NCBI GenBank assembly: GCA_964442905.1 | Contig: CAYUBD010000001.1 | Span: forward strand, 16,524-80,523 | From: JAFGFG01 sp964442905 | Lineage (GTDB): Archaea; Aenigmatarchaeota; Aenigmatarchaeia; QMZP01; JAFGSV01 | Reading direction: 5' to 3' | DNA: 64,000 bases | Part shown: piece after piece, positions 8,269 through 16,472 of the stretch | How the letters are laid out: each line of letters starts with the position of its first letter | How positions within the stretch are numbered: position 1 is the stretch's first letter | Made by a program: the position numbers and the translations under genes | The notes under the pieces: model-generated | Databases searched by the model: none | Told to the model about the DNA's origin: nothing | The model's input: only the letters and a program-made list of their open reading frames with translations

Positions 8269-8693
8269 TTTTTCGCCTCCGCATCTTCCAGCTTCTTCCA
8301 TGCCTTCACCACGCCGTCAATTATGGCCTCGGGCCTTGGCGGGCAGCCAGGCACATAGACATCCACAGGGACTATCCTGTCAACCGGGCCTACCAGATTA
8401 TATGATTCATAGAACACACCACCGGTGCTCCCGCAGTTGCCTACGCACATAACGACCTTGGGATCAGGCGTCTGGTCGTAAACCCTTTTCAGCTTGTCCT
8501 TCATGTCCCTCGTCACCGGTCCTGTCACAAGCAGAACGTCAGCATGCCTTGGTGTTCCTACCAGCTTTATGCCGAATCTCTCTACATCATATCTCGGAGT
8601 GAGTGCTGCCACTATCTCTATGTCGCATCCATTGCACGAACCTGTGTTGACATGGAAGGCCCACAATGACCTGTTGAGGTCCTTTATGCTCAT
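8265..8693 (-). CDS. mbhJ: NiFe-hydrogenase small subunit MbhJ (NuoB-like)
   Basis: This 142-residue protein carries the proximal 4Fe-4S cluster. It has TGSCNGCDIE with C20 and C23, then CVGNCG and PGCPPRPE, giving the usual four ligands. It contrasts with the paralogue at 22461-22901, which has only one cysteine in the first motif. Start and stop overlap those of its neighbours. Confidence 0.95.
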   Translation of the reverse strand: MSIKDLNRSLWAFHVNTGSCNGCDIEIVAALTPRYDVERFGIKLVGTPRHADVLLVTGPVTRDMKDKLKRVYDQTPDPKVVMCVGNCGSTGGVFYESYNLVGPVDRIVPVDVYVPGCPPRPEAIIDGVVKAWKKLEDAEAKK

Positions 8694-9031
8694 GCCATGC
8701 CTCCAATCAGTATTACAGCCGCAACGATCACGATCAGCAGTACGAAAGAGTAAATGTAATCATTCACTATACCGGTATGTAATCTCACCATCCATCTGTA
8801 ATATTTTTTCATGGCCTCGAAGAAACCCCAGTACAGGTTGCCTGGATGTATATTCTTTTCCGGTGCCACCCCGCCTGAAAAGAATGGAACAGTCTGCTCT
8901 GTGCCTTTTTTGTACTTCTTCGTGCCTGTCGACCTTATCAGATATACAACTATGATTATGATTGCGGCTGCCGCCAGGAGCGCAAGGGGGCTCCACACTC
9001 CGGATACTGTCCTGAACATGATGTCTATCAT
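8690..9031 (-). CDS. mbhI: Mbh subunit MbhI
   Basis: This is a 113-residue protein with an N-terminal helix (about residues 14-33), a polar segment (PFFSGG then PGNLYWGFFEAMKKYYRWM) and a C-terminal helix (about 93-112). This matches MbhI, which contributes the lateral helix joining the antiporter modules. Its position between mbhH and mbhJ is as in Pyrococcus. ATGA overlaps occur on both sides. Confidence 0.88.
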   Translation of the reverse strand: MIDIMFRTVSGVWSPLALLAAAAIIIIVVYLIRSTGTKKYKKGTEQTVPFFSGGVAPEKNIHPGNLYWGFFEAMKKYYRWMVRLHTGIVNDYIYSFVLLIVIVAAVILIGGMA

Positions 9032-10569
9032 ATTACCGCTCCTATGTATGCAGGCGTATTAATCAGTGCCTGTACAGCCGGCGCCACGACCATTTCCATT
9101 GCAAGATTCGGGAAAATACCGAACAGGAATATGAAGAATACCAGCACGCACATGGTGAATGCCATGCTCAGTGGAAGTGGCCTGACATGTCCCTTGTACG
9201 GCACTCCGAGGAAGACTGACGCGAATATCTTTACGAACAGTGCAAGCATCATTATGCTCCCGACTATGCCTATTATGGCCAGCATGGGATTGAGGTAATA
9301 CACAGATTCATAGATGAGCAGCTTGCTTGCGAATCCATTCATCGGTGGCATGCCCGAAATTGCCAGCAGACCTATCATGAACATCAGCGTCAGGAAAGCT
9401 GATCTGTGAGCAATCCCGCTGACATCGTCTAGATCCTCTTTCTTTGTTATGTACAGCAGACTGCCTGTCACAAGGAATATCAGGCTGAGGTCGAGGATAT
9501 CATTAAGCATGTGGAACACGCCTCCTGAAAATGCCTGAAGAGCAAATCCGCTGACATTGGGAAGAGCTGTCATGCCTGTTCCTACGCCAAGAAGCACATA
9601 TCCTATTTCCGCAACAGCAGCATAACCTATCAGCCTTCTGAGATTCTTCTGCGGGATTGCCATTGTCACGCCCACAAAAACGGACAAAGCACCAAGGATT
9701 ACCGCAAGCCACCCAAAAGTGCCGCTGAGAACAGGACCGAAGATTGTGAAGCATATCCTGAACAGGACGTACAGCGACAGGATCGCTGTAGTAAGAAGCA
9801 GTACGGTAACCTGCGAGGGTGCCTGCTGGTATGCATCAGGCTTCCACATGTGCACAGGGAAAGAGCCGCTCTTGAGCAGCAGGGCCGAAGCCAGTAGTGA
9901 CAGTGCAGCGACATCAAGGAATGAATACCTTATCACGACTTCACCTGCTATTGCGGCCATGTTGAGCAGGTGATACTTCCCGTAAAGAATACCAACGCCG
10001 AAAAGCAGGAAGAGTGCACCCACGGATGAGATGACTATGTACTTGAATGCAGCTTCAAGCGATTCCCCGGACCTGTGATACGCTATAAGGCCGGCAGAAG
10101 CTATGGATGATATCTCAAGGAATACGAATAGTGTGAAGAAGTCCCCTGTGAGCGTAAGACCAATCATTGCGGCTGAAAGCAAAAGCAGTAACGTGTAGAA
10201 CTTGTCAAGGCCCTCCTCCTCTTTCATGAACTTCCATGAATATACGGCGGCAAGGAATGCTATGCTTATTGCCAGGAGAGCGAACAGCGCAGAAAATGCG
10301 TCTGCAACTAGTATAATACGTATGGGGAATCCGAACGGCGATGTCAGGCTGGGAACCGATGCACCAAGCGTATATACATGCGTATTGCCAGCGAATACAT
10401 CCTGAGCGAGCAGTATCATCACAAGTTCCGTGAATGCCAGCGAAAGTATTACCCAGAGGTTCCTTACCAATTTTCCCACTTTCCCAACAAGCGGTGCAAC
10501 GAATGCTGCCATCAGGGGTATGGCTATCGCGAGTGCAAGCGAGTGCTCAAGCAGAAAAGGCAGGCTCAT
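9028..10569 (-). CDS. mbhH: Mrp-antiporter-like ion-translocating subunit MbhH
   Basis: This is a 513-residue protein with about 14 transmembrane helices, homologous to MrpD/NuoN/NuoL. Visible family features include FVFLEISSIASAGLIAYHRSG, the lysine-containing LLKSGSFPVHMWKPDAYQQAPS motif and HMLNDI. It forms the main ion channel next to MbhM. It overlaps both neighbours by four bases. Confidence 0.95.
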   Translation of the reverse strand: MSLPFLLEHSLALAIAIPLMAAFVAPLVGKVGKLVRNLWVILSLAFTELVMILLAQDVFAGNTHVYTLGASVPSLTSPFGFPIRIILVADAFSALFALLAISIAFLAAVYSWKFMKEEEGLDKFYTLLLLLSAAMIGLTLTGDFFTLFVFLEISSIASAGLIAYHRSGESLEAAFKYIVISSVGALFLLFGVGILYGKYHLLNMAAIAGEVVIRYSFLDVAALSLLASALLLKSGSFPVHMWKPDAYQQAPSQVTVLLLTTAILSLYVLFRICFTIFGPVLSGTFGWLAVILGALSVFVGVTMAIPQKNLRRLIGYAAVAEIGYVLLGVGTGMTALPNVSGFALQAFSGGVFHMLNDILDLSLIFLVTGSLLYITKKEDLDDVSGIAHRSAFLTLMFMIGLLAISGMPPMNGFASKLLIYESVYYLNPMLAIIGIVGSIMMLALFVKIFASVFLGVPYKGHVRPLPLSMAFTMCVLVFFIFLFGIFPNLAMEMVVAPAVQALINTPAYIGAVI

Positions 10570-10904
10570 CCTGACAGCCTCCTCTTTCTTGTATCAAGGC
10601 TCTTCCAGTGCGGATAAATCAGTATGATGAAAGACAGCATGAGCGCAGTCACTGCCAGGCTTATGACTATGGAAGTCAGGGTGAGCGCCTGTGGAATAGG
10701 CAGCACCATTTCAAGCTGCGTGGCAGCCGTGAATATGGGCGCTATCCCTCCTTCCCTGTATCCAAGTGAGACCAGGAAAAGATTCACGCCGCCGCTTATC
10801 ACGGTTATCGCCATGACTATCTTTATCAGGTTCTTCTTGAGCACAGCCGCGGATATGCCCAGCGTAATCATCAGCACGACTGCAATGAAGTGTATGCTTA
10901 TCAT
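10566..10904 (-). CDS. mbhG: Mbh subunit MbhG (MrpC/NuoK-like)
   Basis: This is a 112-residue protein with three transmembrane helices and the MrpC-type segments KIVMAITVISGGVNLFLVSLG and PIPQALTLTSIVISLAVTA. It is a membrane-arm subunit expected to take part in sodium/proton exchange. It is four-base coupled to mbhF and mbhH. Confidence 0.93.
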   Translation of the reverse strand: MISIHFIAVVLMITLGISAAVLKKNLIKIVMAITVISGGVNLFLVSLGYREGGIAPIFTAATQLEMVLPIPQALTLTSIVISLAVTALMLSFIILIYPHWKSLDTRKRRLSG

Positions 10905-11371
10905 TCTTCCTCCTTGGGGTAGTTGAACATGAGCACCAGAATCGCGGTCAGTGCGGCAGCGACCTCAAGGCCCACCGCGACGTTCATGATGGGCACCACA
11001 CCACCGCTCAGCAGGTAACCGGGATTCGGCCCGAACGGTACGGACATCCCGAAATAATATGAGCTGTTGGCCAGGTAGTTGCTGAAGAAGGTGAATGAAA
11101 GTCCTACCAGAGCAACCAGGCCGAAAAGAAGCAGGCCTATGCTTTCAGCCATGGAGAATAGTCCCTCCCTTCCCGCGAGCTTCCTGGCCTTGTCCTTTCC
11201 AAACGCCACAAGGAACATTGCTACAAGCGTTGCCAGGATTGCTCCTCCCGGGAATCCGCCGCCAGGTGACAGGTGCCCGTGGACGATAACATAGAAACCG
11301 AACATCATTACCGGAACCAGAAGTATGCCGACAACTGTTCTCACAATTACGGACATTTCCGAACCTATCAT
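10901..11371 (-). CDS. mbhF: Mbh subunit MbhF (MrpB-like)
   Basis: This is a 156-residue protein with four transmembrane helices and the MnhB/MrpB signature HGHLSPGGGFPGGAILA. It is part of the sodium-translocating half of the complex. Its reading frame is coupled to mbhE and mbhG through ATGA overlaps. Confidence 0.93.
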   Translation of the reverse strand: MIGSEMSVIVRTVVGILLVPVMMFGFYVIVHGHLSPGGGFPGGAILATLVAMFLVAFGKDKARKLAGREGLFSMAESIGLLLFGLVALVGLSFTFFSNYLANSSYYFGMSVPFGPNPGYLLSGGVVPIMNVAVGLEVAAALTAILVLMFNYPKEEE

Positions 11372-11646
11372 CTTCCGAACCCCCTGAACAAAAGGAAAAT
11401 ACCGCTGGCTGCCGCGAAGAGTACACTAGCTTCGCCAAGTGTGTCCAGACCCCTGTAATCGAATAATATCGCAGCCACGATGTTGTTTGATCCTGTATCG
11501 GCCTGGCCGTTTTGTATGAAGTAATCATCCATGGTGGCGTGTGATGGCATGCCGAAGTCATGAAGCTTCGTTGACGTAAAGACAAGGAATGCGAACAGCG
11601 CCAGCAGCGTCAGCACCTTAAACGTCTTTATCTTACACATTCTCAT
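11368..11646 (-). CDS. mbhE: Mbh subunit MbhE
   Basis: This is a 92-residue protein with an N-terminal helix, a polar loop and a C-terminal helix, including the NNIVAAILFDYRGLDTLGE motif found in MbhE and the C-terminal part of MrpA. It overlaps mbhD by 14 bases; an in-frame ATG at 11640 is an alternative start. Confidence 0.9.
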   Translation of the reverse strand: MRMCKIKTFKVLTLLALFAFLVFTSTKLHDFGMPSHATMDDYFIQNGQADTGSNNIVAAILFDYRGLDTLGEASVLFAAASGIFLLFRGFGR

Positions 11647-11881
11647 ACCTCTCTGTCTTTCTTATGGCCATCATGAATATGGCGGTCGTCAGCCCTGCTC
11701 CCACGGCAGCCTCTGCTATGGCTACGTCCGGGGCATGAAGCAGGTAGAACTCCACGGACAGCAGAAGGCTCATGGCTGCCAGATAGATGACTGAAACGAG
11801 CAGGTCACGCACCTTTAGTGCCATGAATGCGGTACCTACCACACCGGCTAGCAGCAGCCCGTGTATGACCTCCAGTATCAT
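11633..11881 (-). CDS. mbhD: Mbh subunit MbhD (DUF4040-like)
   Basis: This is an 82-residue protein with three helices and the motif HAPDVAIAEAAVGAGLTTA typical of the MrpA C-terminal/DUF4040 family. It overlaps mbhC by four bases. Its position matches the Pyrococcus operon. Confidence 0.92.
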   Translation of the reverse strand: MILEVIHGLLLAGVVGTAFMALKVRDLLVSVIYLAAMSLLLSVEFYLLHAPDVAIAEAAVGAGLTTAIFMMAIRKTERYENV

Positions 11882-12225
11882 TTCTTTGCACCCCCAAGAG
11901 CATCCACTATGGCTTTTGCAGGCTTTATTCCGCTCCTGTGGGCGGCCCTTGCTATGGCATGCGCACCGGTAGGGTTTGTAAGGAGTATGATGAACATCAC
12001 TATGAATGTGTGTACAGAAAGGGATACATAGACAATCTCACCGGAAAGGACCATCATTACACCGTAGGCAATGACCCCGAGATAGAGGAATATCGAACCG
12101 AACGTTGTGCACTTGGTCGCACCATGCATCCTTGTGTAAACGTCAGGGAACCTGTGGAGGGCGAGCGTTCCAAGTGTATGGAAAATCATGCCTATTCCTA
12201 TCAGAAGGTATACCAGCCAGTTCAT
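11878..12225 (-). CDS. mbhC: Mbh subunit MbhC (MrpG-like)
   Basis: This is a 115-residue protein with three helices. The MrpG signature LALHRFPDVYTRMHGATKCTT is followed by a long hydrophobic stretch and LLTNPTGAHAIARAAHRSG. It is coupled to both neighbours by ATGA overlaps. Confidence 0.93.
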   Translation of the reverse strand: MNWLVYLLIGIGMIFHTLGTLALHRFPDVYTRMHGATKCTTFGSIFLYLGVIAYGVMMVLSGEIVYVSLSVHTFIVMFIILLTNPTGAHAIARAAHRSGIKPAKAIVDALGGAKK

Positions 12226-12485
12226 GCCCTCTCCTCCAGGTATTTTGATATGAAGAGGGTGGTCACGAAAGCCAGCATGGCATACACGATCGCAACATCC
12301 ACGTATATGATTTCACCGAATGCAGCTCCGAGCAGCACGAAGGTAGCCACTGCAAGCGTATTTATGGTGTCGACGGCCACGACCCTGTCAGGTGCGGTCT
12401 TTCCAAGGAAAGCCCTGATTACGGCTACCATCATCAGAAGTACCAGTACGCCTGATACCAGCAGGAATTCGCTTCCCATTATCAT
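12222..12485 (-). CDS. mbhB: Mbh subunit MbhB (MrpF-like)
   Basis: This is an 87-residue protein with three helices and the motif LGKTAPDRVVAVDTINT characteristic of MrpF. I chose the ATG at 12485 because it overlaps the mbhA stop as ATGA. The longer frame from 12506 would extend into mbhA without a ribosome site. Confidence 0.92.
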   Translation of the reverse strand: MIMGSEFLLVSGVLVLLMMVAVIRAFLGKTAPDRVVAVDTINTLAVATFVLLGAAFGEIIYVDVAIVYAMLAFVTTLFISKYLEERA

Positions 12486-12997
12486 TCTGCTATCCTCCTC
12501 GCCCATTTGATGAACGAGCCGCAGACTTCCTCTGGCTTCGGTGTCTTGCTGTCAAGGTGTATGCAGTGCACATAAATGTTGTTCTTCTCGTCGACATCAA
12601 CTGACAGCGTCCCAGGTGTAAGCGTTATGGAATTTGCAAGAAGAGCTACTCCAAAATCGTTTCTGAGCCCGGTTGGAACCTTTACAATTCCTGGCCTTAT
12701 TCTTCCTGTAATTACCCTATATGCCACGTCAATATTCGCCTTGGCCATGCTGAAGAATAGTGGCCCGACAGCATAAATCACGAACTTTGCTATTCGTGCA
12801 GGGCTGATGAATCCAATGGCTGATTTGACATGCACGCCCTTCAGCATCTTCCTTACCACAACAGCAGTAAAAAAGGAAAAAACCAGACCGGTTGCCGCTT
12901 CACTCGTGCTCCAGAAAAGGATGTCTGTGCCTGACCCTGCAGTAAGAGCCAGATAGAATATCAGCGAAAAAACGAATGAGACAACCAAAACTGCCAT
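12482..12997 (-). CDS. mbhA: Mbh subunit MbhA (MrpE-like)
   Basis: This is a 171-residue MrpE homologue with an N-terminal hydrophobic region followed by NIDVAYRVITGRIRPGIVKVPT and NSITLTPGTLSVDV, both family hallmarks. I place the start at the ATG at 12997. A TATA-like box (13017-13030) is centred about 27 bases upstream, implying a leaderless mRNA, and the longer frame from 13063 would run into the FTR gene. It is the first gene of the 14-gene operon. Confidence 0.92.
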   Translation of the reverse strand: MAVLVVSFVFSLIFYLALTAGSGTDILFWSTSEAATGLVFSFFTAVVVRKMLKGVHVKSAIGFISPARIAKFVIYAVGPLFFSMAKANIDVAYRVITGRIRPGIVKVPTGLRNDFGVALLANSITLTPGTLSVDVDEKNNIYVHCIHLDSKTPKPEEVCGSFIKWARRIAE

Positions 12998-13016
12998 ACA
13001 GATTATTGTATCGCGG

Positions 13017-13030
13017 TTATTATATTTATT
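13017..13030 (-). promoter_or_regulatory. Probable TATA box of the mbh operon
   Basis: On the minus strand AATAAATATAATAA lies 20-33 bases before the mbhA ATG, the usual archaeal TATA position for a leaderless transcript. No second promoter is evident inside the operon, where nearly every gene overlaps the next. Confidence 0.55.
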
Positions 13031-13041
13031 CGAGTTAGACG

Positions 13042-13305
13042 CTATTTCACAAAAAGGTTGCAATGGCAGTGACCCATTTCATTTATCTCGTCCTTGTGGT
13101 AGATGCACGGGCAGATTATCTTTTTGTCCACTTCCTTGTTTCCTGTGACCATCCTGCACGGGCAGTATCTGGCTCCGTGCTTCTTCTCGTTCGCAAGAAG
13201 ACCATTGCAGAGACCCTCGACTATTTTATCATTGGGATTAAGTTTGAATCCCTGGCTTTCAGCATATTTGGCATATGTCTTCTTCATCTGTTCTTTCTCA
13301 TCCAT
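13042..13305 (-). CDS. Ferredoxin:thioredoxin reductase, catalytic subunit family
   Basis: This is an 87-residue protein with the three motifs of the FTR catalytic chain in order: CPC (YCPCR), CPC (ICPCIY) and CHC (GHCHC). They hold a 4Fe-4S cluster beside a redox-active disulfide. The spacings are longer or shorter than in the plant enzyme, as in archaeal homologues. No variable subunit gene is adjacent. It would use reduced ferredoxin to reduce a thioredoxin. A ferredoxin (13359), a thioredoxin-fold protein (14005) and a thioredoxin (14322) follow in the same orientation, so a local ferredoxin-to-thioredoxin chain is plausible. Confidence 0.93.
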   Translation of the reverse strand: MDEKEQMKKTYAKYAESQGFKLNPNDKIVEGLCNGLLANEKKHGARYCPCRMVTGNKEVDKKIICPCIYHKDEINEMGHCHCNLFVK

Positions 13306-13358
13306 GTAATCAACTCCTAAAGCTAATGAAATTATCTAAATAAAATATTGTGTGCAGT

Positions 13359-13526
13359 TCACTTGCTTATCGCTCCAACAGGACACGCACTTATGCCTTC
13401 ATCGATGCATGATGCCTTTGGGTCCTTGACGTGGGCCTTCCCGTCGTCTTTTATCTCGAATCCGTCAGGACATACTGCTGTGCAAGCACCGCAGCCTATG
13501 CATTTATCTGCGTCAACATTAACCAT
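13359..13526 (-). CDS. Small 4Fe-4S ferredoxin
   Basis: This is a 55-residue ferredoxin. The first motif is CIGCGACTAVCP, followed by DDGKAHV and a C-terminal ISACPVGAI that supplies the last ligand. A further cysteine (KASC) could form the disulfide known from monocluster ferredoxins. Its start is the ATG at 13526. It is a likely electron carrier for the adjacent FTR and for Mbh. Confidence 0.9.
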   Translation of the reverse strand: MVNVDADKCIGCGACTAVCPDGFEIKDDGKAHVKDPKASCIDEGISACPVGAISK

Positions 13527-13580
13527 TTGAAAACCTCCATCGTCCTTATTAGCTCGGATGATTAATAAATATTACGATTA

Positions 13581-13961
13581 TCATTTCACTCCGTCAAGAA
13601 CAAAACATGCTTCATAGACTACTTCTATACCATGCTCTTTGCAGAAAACCACGGCCTTCCTGGATTCGGAACCTGGCTGCATCCATATCCTGCCGATTCC
13701 AAGGCGCTTACATTCCTTTACTATCTTCTCCGTTACTTTTGGTTTGACTACAACTAGAACGATGTCAGGTTTTTCAGGAAGCGATTCGATGTCAGGAAAA
13801 CACGGCTCACCATCTATCTGACTCTGCTTGGGATTCACAGGGAAAACAGTGAATCCATCTTTCCTGAGCTGTCTGAATATCTTGTAACCCCATTTCTCAG
13901 GATTTCTTGAAGCACCTACAAGTGCAATTATATTATCCTTTTTCAGAAAATCACTGTTCAT
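13581..13961 (-). CDS. CoA-binding protein (YccU/Rossmann CoA-binding family)
   Basis: This is a 126-residue single-domain protein. The motifs IALVGASRNPEKWGYKIFRQL, VFPVNPKQ and GIGRIWMQPGSES match the succinyl-CoA-synthetase-like CoA-binding fold found free-standing in bacteria and archaea. Binding of CoA or acyl-CoA is expected; no enzymatic activity is established for the family. I chose the ATG at 13961 because GGTGCTGC precedes it; five more codons are possible. Confidence 0.88.
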   Translation of the reverse strand: MNSDFLKKDNIIALVGASRNPEKWGYKIFRQLRKDGFTVFPVNPKQSQIDGEPCFPDIESLPEKPDIVLVVVKPKVTEKIVKECKRLGIGRIWMQPGSESRKAVVFCKEHGIEVVYEACFVLDGVK

Positions 13962-14004
13962 GCAGCACCATCTCATATTTTACTTGATATTCCTGCCATG
14001 CCAT

Positions 14005-14325
14005 TCAACCACCAAAAATCCGCTTGATTAAAGATTTCCTCAGGCCAAGAAGGTTTTCTATATCCTTTCTGAGGTTTTCTTCACTGGGTACACCGACTAT
14101 CCTTTTGACAACTTTGCTGTCATCATCCACGAAGATCATGGCCGGTGTAGCATTTACATCATAGCTCAGTGCCAGACTTTTTCCTTCGTTTCCCTTTGTC
14201 TTGATCCTTGTAAGAGTCAGTCCGTGCTCATAATATTCTGGTGCTACGCTGTTCGCGACCTTCTCTGCCTTCGGGCAGTGCGGACAGTTTGATGAAACAA
14301 AAAGCAACAACTTCATGACTTTCAC
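14005..14325 (-). CDS. Thioredoxin-fold protein with CPHC site
   Basis: This 106-residue protein has a glutaredoxin/thioredoxin fold with an active site SSNCPHCPKAE near residue 14, the cis-Pro motif NATPAMIF and a positively charged C-terminus. The GTG at 14325 overlaps the stop of the upstream thioredoxin (GTGA); an ATG at 14316 is an equally good start. CPHC is typical of disulfide reductases or oxidoreductases rather than classical thioredoxin. It is co-transcribed with the thioredoxin. Confidence 0.87.
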   Translation of the reverse strand: MKVMKLLLFVSSNCPHCPKAEKVANSVAPEYYEHGLTLTRIKTKGNEGKSLALSYDVNATPAMIFVDDDSKVVKRIVGVPSEENLRKDIENLLGLRKSLIKRIFGG

Positions 14326-14651
14326 AAGTGCTTTTCAAGCCATTCCTTTACCATGTGCTGTGGCATGCTGCCGATGAAGTCTGCAACGACCTTCCCGTCC
14401 TTGAACATCATGACTGCAGGTATGCTGCTGACGTTGTATTTCCGGGCGTTTTCGGTGCTCTCATCGACGTTGACCTTTGCCAGTATGAACTTCCCGTCAT
14501 ATTCCTCTGAAAGCAATGTCAGTATCGGACTCAGGATGTTGCATGGCCCGCACCAAGGTGCCCAGAAATCGATAACAACAGGAACTTTCTGCGACTGGTC
14601 TATAACCTTCTCCTGGAATTCGCTGTCAGAAACCTCGATTGTGTTTTTCAT
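14322..14651 (-). CDS. trxA: Thioredoxin
   Basis: This is a 109-residue classical thioredoxin: VIDFWAPWCGPC active site, then KVNVDESTENARKYNVSSIPAVMMFKDG with the cis-proline. The start is ATG at 14651 after GGAGG with correct spacing. It is probably reduced by the FTR-type enzyme at 13042. It is about 60% similar by eye to the thioredoxin at 22925-23332, sharing the VIDQSQKVPVV segment, so the two are paralogues. Confidence 0.95.
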   Translation of the reverse strand: MKNTIEVSDSEFQEKVIDQSQKVPVVIDFWAPWCGPCNILSPILTLLSEEYDGKFILAKVNVDESTENARKYNVSSIPAVMMFKDGKVVADFIGSMPQHMVKEWLEKHL

Positions 14652-14704
14652 AAATTCCTCCAATCAGAACAATTCGCTTAGCACATTAAAATATCTTTCG
14701 CTTC

Positions 14705-14908
14705 TCAGTTCTTTTTCTTTCTGACCTTTATCTTCTTCGGCATGCCGAAAATCTTGTTTTGACCGAGAGCCTCGAGTTTGTATCTTCCGCAGTCCCTGAA
14801 CTTCCCATTGCAGTACTTCTTTATAAGGTCCTTCTCACCCCTCATTTCATAAACGATCTTCAGGGGACAGTAGTCGAACAGCTTGCATCTTCTCGCCTTT
14901 CCGGGCAT
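14705..14908 (-). CDS. Small cysteine-rich basic protein in the zinc transporter operon
   Basis: This is a 67-residue protein with C8, C14, a CNG.FRDC pair near residues 33-40 and a lysine-rich tail. The four cysteines could bind a metal or iron-sulfur cluster. The ATG directly follows the TGA of the permease gene, with AGGTGG as ribosome site, so it is translated with the metal transporter. I do not recognise a characterised family. Confidence 0.72.
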   Translation of the reverse strand: MPGKARRCKLFDYCPLKIVYEMRGEKDLIKKYCNGKFRDCGRYKLEALGQNKIFGMPKKIKVRKKKN

Positions 14909-15712
14909 TCAGCCACCTGCAATTTTGTCAAGAGACAGTCCCAATATATAAATCAATGATGTAATGAGCACTATAACAGGACCTGTCGGCAGGTTGGTCA
15001 TGTATGAAAGCAGAAGACCGGAAGTCATTGCCGCAAGAGTTATCAACGTAGCAGATATCATCATCTTCTTTATGGTCCTGCAGAAGATACGTGAAGTTGC
15101 CGCCGGCATGGTGAGTATTGCAATCAAAAGCACTATCCCCACAGCCTGTATAAGCATGACTATCGTGAGTGCTATAAGGGATATGAGCACAGTATACACT
15201 ACGGAAACCGGCACGTTCCTTATCTGAGCATGCTCCTCGTCGTATGTAACTGACATAATGGTGTTGAACATCAAAACTGTCGTTAAGATTACCACCACAT
15301 CAAGCATGGCTATGAGTATAATATCTGTTGTGCTTACCAGTATGATGTTTCCGAAAAGGTATGAGAAGAGATCAGCTGCATAACCCGGAGTCATGAACAT
15401 GAAAATGAGGCCTATTGCCATTCCTGTCGCCCATGAGAAGCTAAGCATTACGTCAAACCTTTCACCGTTTTTTCTCATGAGTGATATGCCAAGAGAAGAC
15501 AGAAGGCTGAAGATCAGCGCTCCTAATATCGGATTTGCTCCGAGGAAGTAGCTTATTCCAAGACCGCCAAAGGTGGTATGAGATATGGAACCCGTTATCA
15601 TCGACATCTTCTTTACGACTATGTAAGTACCGATTATGCCGCTTGCGAGAGAAGCAAGAACACTCATAAGCAGGGCGTTCTGAAAAAACTGGTAAGACAG
15701 CATCTCAATCAT
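14909..15712 (-). CDS. znuB: ABC-3 family metal transporter permease (ZnuB-like)
   Basis: This is a 267-residue integral membrane protein with about eight helices and the ABC-3 features SGIIGTYIVVKKMSMITGSI then SHTTFGGLGISY, plus LLIAILTMPAATSR. It forms the channel for zinc or manganese uptake with the ATPase at 15705 and the binding protein at 16473. I prefer the ATG at 15712, which overlaps the ATPase gene by eight bases; a GTG at 15721 is possible. Confidence 0.93.
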   Translation of the reverse strand: MIEMLSYQFFQNALLMSVLASLASGIIGTYIVVKKMSMITGSISHTTFGGLGISYFLGANPILGALIFSLLSSLGISLMRKNGERFDVMLSFSWATGMAIGLIFMFMTPGYAADLFSYLFGNIILVSTTDIILIAMLDVVVILTTVLMFNTIMSVTYDEEHAQIRNVPVSVVYTVLISLIALTIVMLIQAVGIVLLIAILTMPAATSRIFCRTIKKMMISATLITLAAMTSGLLLSYMTNLPTGPVIVLITSLIYILGLSLDKIAGG

Positions 15713-16418
15713 TAAGACCACACGTCCTTTGGATTATGTCCTTGCCTTTTTCATGATAGCCGAGACTGTGGAAGTTGCACTTGTTTATGCATGCGACTTC
15801 TTTTGCGTATTTTGAGATAAGTTCCAGGTTGTGATCAACGACTACAACTGCGATCCCTTTGTTTATTTCCTTTAGGATTCTGTATAGGTCTTCCTTCATC
15901 TTGATGTCAACGTTTGCTGTAGGTTCGTCAAGTATGATTATCTTCGGCTTGCTTGCAATGGCCCTTGATATGAAAACCCTCTGCTTTTCTCCGCCAGACA
16001 GTTCACTCAGCATCTTGTCCTTAAATTCGAATATTTTCATTTTTTTCATTGCGTCCTCTGCGATCATTCTGTCCTTTTCAGAGAACCACTTGAATAAGCT
16101 ATTTCCCAGCGTGCTCGTCATGACTACCTGTTCAACGGTTATGGGGTAATTGAAATCGATATCTTCGAATTGCGAAAGGTATCCTACTTCCCTCCTGCCT
16201 TTCTTCGGACTTTTTCCAAAAACCTTTATTTCCCCCGAATCGGGCCTGAGAAGGCCAAGTATGAGCTTAATGAGCGTGGTCTTGCCTCCGCCGTTCGGAC
16301 CGACTATTCCAAGGAAATCCTTTTCATAAATCTTCAGACTGACGTTTTCTATAAGCTCTTCTCCATTATAGCTGAACGATACATCTTTAAGTTCTATTAT
16401 ATCTTTCTTGGCGGCCAT
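15705..16418 (-). CDS. znuC: Metal ABC transporter ATPase (ZnuC-like)
   Basis: This is a 237-residue ABC ATPase: Walker A GPNGGGKTT at about 39-47, Q-loop LSQFED, signature LSGGEKQR, Walker B IIILDEPTANVD and the H-loop VVVDHNLE. The C-terminus has CxxH/C elements (CINKCNFHSLGYH) found in this subfamily. AGGAGA precedes the ATG. It energises metal import. Confidence 0.95.
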   Translation of the reverse strand: MAAKKDIIELKDVSFSYNGEELIENVSLKIYEKDFLGIVGPNGGGKTTLIKLILGLLRPDSGEIKVFGKSPKKGRREVGYLSQFEDIDFNYPITVEQVVMTSTLGNSLFKWFSEKDRMIAEDAMKKMKIFEFKDKMLSELSGGEKQRVFISRAIASKPKIIILDEPTANVDIKMKEDLYRILKEINKGIAVVVVDHNLELISKYAKEVACINKCNFHSLGYHEKGKDIIQRTCGLND

Positions 16419-16472
16419 TTTAATCTCCTGTTAAAAGAATTGATTATGAGAATAAAAGAATTTAAGAAAAGA

